Shown here: piece after piece, positions 57,640-64,000 of the stretch
How the letters are laid out: each line of letters begins with the position of its first letter
Position numbering within the stretch: position 1 is the first letter of the stretch
Source: Roseovarius faecimaris
GTDB lineage: Bacteria > Pseudomonadota > Alphaproteobacteria > Rhodobacterales > Rhodobacteraceae
DNA length: 64,000 nucleotides
Reading direction: 5' to 3'
NCBI RefSeq assembly: GCF_009762325.1
Contig: NZ_CP034348.1
Coordinates: 1,060,501-1,124,500 of the forward strand
Translations under genes and position numbers: made by a program
Notes under the pieces: model-generated
Databases searched by the model: none
The model's input: only the letters and a program-made list of their open reading frames with translations
What the model was told of the DNA's origin: nothing

Positions 57640-58161
57640 GTGTTTAAACGTTTTATCACCCCGCTCGTGGCTGGCGCAGTGGCCCTGACCCTTTATGCCG
57701 CGCCCGTGCAGGCCGGTCCCGGCGAGGACCGTCAGCAGGGGCTGGACACCTATCAGACCTGGCAGCACGATAGCGTGACATCGCGCAAGGCCTGGAAGCG
57801 CAATGGCGAACTTCGCAAATCGAAGCGGCGCGGAGAGCGTGGCCAGTTCCGTAAGGGCAAAAAGCGCGACAGATGGCAACAGGCCCAGGTGAACCGCAAG
57901 GCACGGCGCGCCAATGGCGGGGCTGTCCGCTCTGCCGATGTCGGGGGTCATCCCGGCTCCTTCACCCAGATTTTGAGCGGGTATGACCTGCCGGATTATG
58001 TCGGTGGGTACAACCAGCCGCCGGACAACGGCTCGGGCGGGCTGACCCGGATCCTGAACGAATACGATCTGCCCGACTATATCGGCGGGTATAACCAGCC
58101 GCTGAACAATGGCGGGGCCTCGATCCGTGACTACATCGGCGATGTGAACGTCTATCAATAA
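57640..58161 (+). CDS. Secreted basic protein with C-terminal tandem repeats
   Basis: Not recognised. The 173-residue protein starts with GTG, with AAGGAGG placed 7 nt upstream. It has a signal peptide (FKRFITPLVAGAVALTLYAA, probable cut after Ala25), a Lys/Arg-rich middle (about 49-92) and two near-identical C-terminal repeats of about 27 residues, each containing YDLPDY-V/I-GGYNQP (residues 115-127 and 142-154), followed by a third partial unit (RDYIGDVNVYQ). The repeats suggest a binding or structural role outside the cytoplasm. A strong terminator follows. Confidence 0.78.
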   Translation: MFKRFITPLVAGAVALTLYAAPVQAGPGEDRQQGLDTYQTWQHDSVTSRKAWKRNGELRKSKRRGERGQFRKGKKRDRWQQAQVNRKARRANGGAVRSADVGGHPGSFTQILSGYDLPDYVGGYNQPPDNGSGGLTRILNEYDLPDYIGGYNQPLNNGGASIRDYIGDVNVYQ

Positions 58162-58197
58162 ACGACGATCAGCAAGAGTGCCGAGAGCACGCATACG

Positions 58198-58224
58198 CGG
58201 GCAGACATAGGGTCTGCCCGTTTT
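58198..58224 (+). terminator. Rho-independent terminator after the repeat-tailed protein
   Basis: CGGGCAGAC and GTCTGCCCG form a perfect 9-bp stem with a 5-nt loop, followed by TTTTGTTA, 37 bp past the stop at 58161. Confidence 0.85.
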
Positions 58225-58302
58225 GTTACGACCGCCAAACCTTTAAATCGAGCAGGAATGACCTAAATCTGAGTGATACGCTCAGATAAGGAGACCACCT
58301 CG

Positions 58303-58545
58303 ATGCAATGCCCGATTGATGGAACCCAACTTGTCATGACTGATCGCGCCGGGGTCGAGATTGACTATTGTCCACAATGCCGCGGCGTATGGCTCGATCG
58401 GGGGGAGCTGGACAAGATCATCGAAAGATCCGCGCCGCAACAGGTCGCTGCGCAACCTGCCCGGCAGCATGATGACGGCTATGGCGGCAAACCCTACAAA
58501 AAGAAGAAACGCGGCGGGTTCCTTGAGGATATCTTTGATTTCTGA
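58303..58545 (+). CDS. TFIIB-type zinc-finger protein
   Basis: An 80-residue protein starting MQCPIDGTQLVMTDRAGVEI, with a Cys4 zinc ribbon (MQCPIDG and YCPQCRGVWLDRGEL) of the zf-TFIIB type; the rest is a short Gln/Ala/His linker and a Lys-rich, then acidic C-terminus (KKKKRGGFLEDIFDF). AAGGAGA precedes the ATG. Function in bacteria is mostly unknown. The frame extending from 58273 is not used. Confidence 0.85.
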   Translation: MQCPIDGTQLVMTDRAGVEIDYCPQCRGVWLDRGELDKIIERSAPQQVAAQPARQHDDGYGGKPYKKKKRGGFLEDIFDF

Positions 58546-58584
58546 TCGTGCGGCGGGGTGAGCCTCGACTCGGCAAAAGATCTG

Positions 58585-59013
58585 TCATGACGCCAGCGGC
58601 GCGCCCTCGCAGGCCCGGAATGCGGCGACCGGCTCGGCCGCGCCCTCCAGTGGGAAACTGACCTGCGCATCACCGGCCATCGCAAGGGCCGTGTGATTGA
58701 ACTCCAGCCCGTCCAGCACATTGCCAAACCCTGTGTCGATCACGGTCAGGGCCGTGCCGCCCTCGTGCAGCTTGTGCCTGTCCGTGCCGATCCCGATCGC
58801 GCGGGGGCCGTCAAAGCGCATCGCGAAGACGGGCGCGTCGGGCCAGGGTAGGGCGCGGGTGATCGTGATCGTATAGAGCGGTTGGATGGGATCATAGGTC
58901 AGCTCGATCTGCGCCTCTGGCGTCTCGTGGCTGAGCCGACAGGGCAGGCCGGGTGTGAACTCCCAGGCCTGGGCGGGCAAAGCAAGACTGAACAGCAGAC
59001 CAATGACGCGCAT
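58585..59013 (-). CDS. Exported protein of unknown function
   Basis: A 142-residue periplasmic protein: signal MRVIGLLFSLALPAQA, then WEFTPGLPCRLSHETPEAQI and a beta-rich domain with two cysteines (LPCRL and FRACEGAP) that could form a disulfide. No UvrB motif is present despite the nearby uvrB gene. It lies between the zinc-finger gene and focA on the minus strand, 45 bp after the focA stop. Confidence 0.72.
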   Translation of the reverse strand: MRVIGLLFSLALPAQAWEFTPGLPCRLSHETPEAQIELTYDPIQPLYTITITRALPWPDAPVFAMRFDGPRAIGIGTDRHKLHEGGTALTVIDTGFGNVLDGLEFNHTALAMAGDAQVSFPLEGAAEPVAAFRACEGAPLAS

Positions 59014-59058
59014 GACCGCAAGATAGCGCCTTCATGCGCCCCTGCCAGCCCCCGCGGC

Positions 59059-59844
59059 TCAGTCGCGCGGTGGATAGGCAAAATGATAGGCCAGCGCCAC
59101 GCCGCCCGCGCCGCCAAGAATATTGCCCAGCGTGACCCAGATGAGGTTTGCAACCATTGCGCCGATGGGGGCTGTGCTGCCAGCCAGAACACCTTGGGGA
59201 AAGAGGTACATATTGGCGACCGAGTGTTCGAGACCAAGAAGGACAAACGCGGAGATCGGCCAGAGAATGGCAAGTATCTTGCCCGCCGCCGTGCGTGCTC
59301 CGAAGGTGAGCCACACCGCGAGACAGACCAGACCATTGCAGAGCGCGCCGCGCATGAACGCCTGCAAGGGTGATAGGGCCGTCTTGCCCTCTGCGATGTT
59401 CATGGCTGTCTGGCCCATCGGGCCGTCGAGAAGACCCGTCAGCGCGAAGGCAACGGCAAGCCCAAGCGCACCCAACGCATTGCCGACATAGACAAGGCCC
59501 CAGTTGCGCAGAAGGGCGGCAAGGGTGATGCGCCTGTCGACCGCGGCCATCGTCATCAGAGCATTGCCGGTAAAAAGCTCTGCACCACCGATGATCACGA
59601 GGATCAGACCCAGGGAAAAGACGACACCGCCCAGAAAGCGCGCGGGGCCGAAACTGCTGTCCAGGCCCGTCATCACCATGGTGTAGGCCGCACCGCCAAA
59701 GCCGATGAATGCCCCCGCAAGAATGGCCAGTGTCAGCATCTGACGCGCGGGTAGCGCGGCCTTGGCCACGCCCGCGATTTCGACGCGCTCCGCGATCTCG
59801 GCAGGTTTGTAGGCGTCAAGCCCGGTGGGATTGGCAGGTGTCAT
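59059..59844 (-). CDS. Formate/nitrite transporter
   Basis: FNT-family channel of about 261 residues with six transmembrane helices and family segments GGAELFTGNALMTMAAV and FGLEHSVANMYLFPQG-like LLGLEHSVANMYLFPQGVLA, plus GNILGGAGGVAL. It would move formate or nitrite across the inner membrane. ATG 59844 is preferred over a GTG three codons upstream. A perfect FNR box centred 42.5 bp before this ATG predicts oxygen-dependent control. Confidence 0.9.
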   Translation of the reverse strand: MTPANPTGLDAYKPAEIAERVEIAGVAKAALPARQMLTLAILAGAFIGFGGAAYTMVMTGLDSSFGPARFLGGVVFSLGLILVIIGGAELFTGNALMTMAAVDRRITLAALLRNWGLVYVGNALGALGLAVAFALTGLLDGPMGQTAMNIAEGKTALSPLQAFMRGALCNGLVCLAVWLTFGARTAAGKILAILWPISAFVLLGLEHSVANMYLFPQGVLAGSTAPIGAMVANLIWVTLGNILGGAGGVALAYHFAYPPRD

Positions 59845-59879
59845 GACAGGCACAATGCCCGGTTCGCGGTCAAGACGAT

Positions 59880-59893
59880 TTGATCGGGATCAA
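59880..59893. promoter_or_regulatory. Perfect FNR/FnrL box before the FNT transporter gene
   Basis: TTGATCGGGATCAA matches TTGAT-N4-ATCAA. It lies 35 bp upstream of the ATG at 59844, so a class II transcript would begin at about the start codon. Confidence 0.8.
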
Positions 59894-59916
59894 ATCAGAG
59901 GGAGCGGTCTTCGTAC

Positions 59917-62106
<2,190 letters not shown>

Positions 62107-62291
62107 TGGGGGTGTCCTCTGGTTGCCCCCAAAGTTGATGTCTTTGCCGGGTACTTCAAGCCCCTATCCCGGGATCATGACGGAAACTGGCAGGAGCAAG
62201 CGGCGCATTCGGGTCCAAGTGTCGCGATTTGATGGCTTGCCGGGGACGCGGGATTTTGGGATAACGGGCACGCTAAAGATGGAGAGCGCCC

Positions 62292-62603
62292 ATGCCCGCA
62301 CGGATTTACAAACCGGCCCGTAACGCCATGCAGTCTGGCACGGCCAAGACCAGGCATTGGGTGCTTGAATATGTCTCGGAAACCGCGCGCGCGGTGGACC
62401 CGCTGATGGGCTGGACTTCCAACGACGACACGCAGACCCAGGTGCGCCTGCGCTTCGACAGCAAGGAGGCGGCGCTGGATTATGCCCAAGCGCATGGCAT
62501 CGACGCCGTGGTGCAGGAGCCGAAGCCGCGCAAGCCCAACATCCGCCCGGGCGGGTATGGCGATAACTTCGCGACCAACCGGCGCGGTGCCTGGACCCAC
62601 TGA
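62292..62603 (+). CDS. NDUFS4-like (ETC complex I subunit) protein
   Basis: A 103-residue protein with the ETC_C1_NDUFS4 signature: [20 protein letters not shown], then [20 protein letters not shown] and [20 protein letters not shown], ending in a Pro/Arg-rich tail. It is homologous to the accessory complex I subunit NDUFS4 found in alphaproteobacteria and mitochondria, and probably associates with NADH dehydrogenase. The ATG at 62292 follows GGAGAG. It stands apart from the nuo operon in this window. Confidence 0.92.
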   Translation: MPARIYKPARNAMQSGTAKTRHWVLEYVSETARAVDPLMGWTSNDDTQTQVRLRFDSKEAALDYAQAHGIDAVVQEPKPRKPNIRPGGYGDNFATNRRGAWTH

Positions 62604-62627
62604 CGCACATCGGCGGCCCGCTGCGTG

Positions 62628-62641
62628 TTGATCCGGATCAA
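62628..62641. promoter_or_regulatory. Perfect FNR/FnrL box upstream of ppk2
   Basis: TTGATCCGGATCAA matches TTGAT-N4-ATCAA. Its centre is about 174 bp before the ppk2 ATG. TAGTCT at 62664-62669 sits at the -10 position for a class II promoter. It begins 24 bp after the stop of the NDUFS4-like gene. Confidence 0.75.
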
Positions 62642-62808
62642 AGCGGCTGCACCCCAAAAATGTTAGTCTTGCATAAAGCGTTTTGACGCCAGACTGGTGC
62701 AACGTTGCAGATCGTGTACTGCCGTCCCGCGAAGGGTGGTGTGTGCGCGAACGGCTGCGGCGCAGGCTTGGTGCAGGACGCGTTTTTGTCATTTTTGGGA
62801 GAGTGCAT

Positions 62809-63741
62809 ATGACATCCACAAGCAAGACTGCCACGAAACCCGCCGCGCAGCCTGACCCCATCACCGACGTCGGCCTGCCGGAGATGCCGGAAACTCCGAG
62901 TGTCATCGAAGCCTTCGAAACCGGCGAATATCCCTATCAGGTCAAGATGGGGCGTCGGGAATATGAGGAACAGAAGGCACAGCTTCAGGCCGAGCTTCTG
63001 AAAGTGCAGCTCTGGGCGCAGGAGACGGGGGAGAAGTTCGTCTTGCTTTTTGAAGGGCGTGACGCCGCCGGCAAAGGGGGCACGATCAAGCGCTTCACCG
63101 AACATATGAACCCGCGCACCGCCCGCGTCGTGGCGCTCAACAAACCCACGGATGAAGAGCGGGGTCAGTGGTTTTTCCAACGATATATCAATCATTTGCC
63201 CACGTCTGGTGAAATGGTGCTCTATGACCGCTCCTGGTATAACCGTGCCGGTGTGGAACGGGTGATGGGCTTTTGCGAGCCGACGCAATACCTGGAATTC
63301 ATGCGCCAGACGCCTGATTTTGAAAGGATGCTGACCCGCTCGGGCATCCGGCTGTATAAATATTGGTTCTCGGTGACGCAGGACGAACAGCGCCGCCGCT
63401 TCGCCAGCCGTGAAACGGACCCGCTGAAGCAGTGGAAGCTGAGCCCGATCGACAAGGCGAGCCTTGATAAATGGGATGACTACACCGAGGCGAAAGAGGC
63501 GATGTTTTTCTATACGGACACGGCGGATGCGCCCTGGACGGTGATCAAGTCAAATGACAAGAAACGTGCCCGGATCAACTGCATGCGTCATTTCCTGGCC
63601 TCGCTCGACTATCCCGGCAAGGACGAAGAGATTGTTGGCCAGCCCGATCCGCTGATCGTCGCCGCCGCGCATCATGTGATCCACAACAGCCAGCATATTC
63701 TGGGCGCGGCCCTGCATCCGGATCAACGCAAGGCCCGCTGA
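62809..63741 (+). CDS. ppk2: Polyphosphate kinase 2
   Basis: Transfers phosphate between polyphosphate and nucleoside diphosphates, usually making GTP or ATP from polyphosphate. The 310-residue protein has a P-loop (EGRDAAGKGGTIKRFTEHMN) and Walker B/lid segments (YDRSWYNRAGVERVMGFCE, SVTQDEQRRRFASRETDPL). The ATG at 62809 (MTSTSKTATK) has GGGAGAG upstream; a longer frame from 62683 is not used. A perfect FNR box lies upstream. It complements the ppk1-ppx genes at 39668-43493. Confidence 0.94.
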   Translation: MTSTSKTATKPAAQPDPITDVGLPEMPETPSVIEAFETGEYPYQVKMGRREYEEQKAQLQAELLKVQLWAQETGEKFVLLFEGRDAAGKGGTIKRFTEHMNPRTARVVALNKPTDEERGQWFFQRYINHLPTSGEMVLYDRSWYNRAGVERVMGFCEPTQYLEFMRQTPDFERMLTRSGIRLYKYWFSVTQDEQRRRFASRETDPLKQWKLSPIDKASLDKWDDYTEAKEAMFFYTDTADAPWTVIKSNDKKRARINCMRHFLASLDYPGKDEEIVGQPDPLIVAAAHHVIHNSQHILGAALHPDQRKAR

Positions 63742-63823
63742 AAGGCCGGAACGGCGCGTGGCAGGCCCGGGACGCTATCAACCCGAGCTTGTCTAAACAC
63801 GGCCCCCGGCGTAGGGCTGGGGG

Positions 63824-64000
63824 ATGCACTCTCTGACCCATCATATGCGTGCGCATCTGCGCCTTGGTCTGCCGCTGATCGGCAGCCATATCGCGCAGCT
63901 GTCGATCACGCTGACCGATGCGATGATGCTGGGCTGGTACGACGTGGAGACGCTGGGCGCGCAGGTGCTGGCCTCCGAGGTCTTTTTCGTCCTCTTCATC
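63824..64000 (+). CDS. MATE-family efflux transporter, N-terminal fragment
   Basis: 59 residues are present before the window ends: MHSLTHHMRAHLRLGLPLIG followed by SHIAQLSITLTDAMMLGWYD and VETLGAQVLASEVFFVLFI. The pattern of helix 1 and the loop to helix 2 matches MATE multidrug/toxin exporters. GGGGG lies before the ATG. Substrate unknown. Confidence 0.8.
   Translation, partial: MHSLTHHMRAHLRLGLPLIGSHIAQLSITLTDAMMLGWYDVETLGAQVLASEVFFVLFI

Noticed and set aside
58585-59013. Annotation of this exported protein as an excinuclease subunit because of its position by uvrB
   Set aside because: It has a signal peptide, two cysteines and no ATPase or UVR motif; uvrB itself is complete at 59917-62106.
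62173-62187. LexA-like box upstream of uvrB (on the minus strand GTTT-N7-GATC)
   Set aside because: The consensus recalled for this group is GTTC-N7-GATC; one base differs and no second site was seen. Too weak without a search.

Overview
The window is about 62-65% GC by eye, densely coded, and reads as a chromosomal segment of an alphaproteobacterium of the order Rhodobacterales, most likely a Roseobacter-group aerobic anoxygenic phototroph. Three things support this: the bchFNBH / aerR-ppsR / bchG-bch2-bchP-idi order of a purple-bacterial photosynthesis gene cluster; a complete set of propionyl-CoA genes (pccR, pccB, pccA, mcm) interrupted by small lipoprotein genes; and a betI-betC-betA choline-O-sulfate operon. 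Species cannot be fixed from the sequence alone.

Layout. 1-11.2 kb: photosynthesis genes. On the minus strand bchF-bchN-bchB-bchH run as a translationally coupled operon (bchH leaves the window). On the plus strand come the redox/light regulators aerR (ppaA) and ppsR, then bchG-bch2-bchP-idi for esterification of bacteriochlorophyll. Perfect TGT-N12-ACA PpsR operators lie in the bchF/aerR divergent region and directly in front of bchG. 11.2-12.9 kb: an EamA transporter and an unknown membrane protein. 12.9-20.8 kb: two tandem paralogous Tat-exported solute-binding proteins, divergent from betI-betC-GST-betA, with a BetI-like operator between them. 20.8-35.6 kb: an FNR-box-preceded DUF465 gene, then the propionate module: pccR, an MFS exporter, pccB, a 2.6-kb stretch of small unknown proteins and lipoproteins with several terminators, pccA and mcm. 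A CAT-anticodon tRNA follows.

35.9-50.5 kb is mostly housekeeping: MAPEG/VOC/GNAT/TerB-DnaJ/nuclease-type genes, polyphosphate genes ppx and ppk1, a DnaA-like Hda protein, a PerM permease, proS, lolC/E-lolD and an Ldh2-type dehydrogenase. 50.6-58.6 kb is more accessory: secreted unknown proteins, two small cytochromes c, a 763-residue beta-helix protein resembling phage/GTA spikes, an outer-membrane protein, and a secreted basic protein ending in tandem repeats. 59-64 kb: focA and ppk2 (each behind a perfect FNR box), uvrB, an NDUFS4-like protein and the start of a MATE exporter.

No CRISPR array, insertion sequence, integrase or rRNA was seen. The most interesting unexplained items are the gene-and-terminator architecture between pccB and pccA (including a 37-residue lipoprotein and a terminator 24 nt before the pccA start codon), a 35-bp module shared by two distant intergenic regions, FNR boxes in front of DUF465 and ppk2, and the repeat-tailed secreted protein. 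Nothing here is proven to be a new system.
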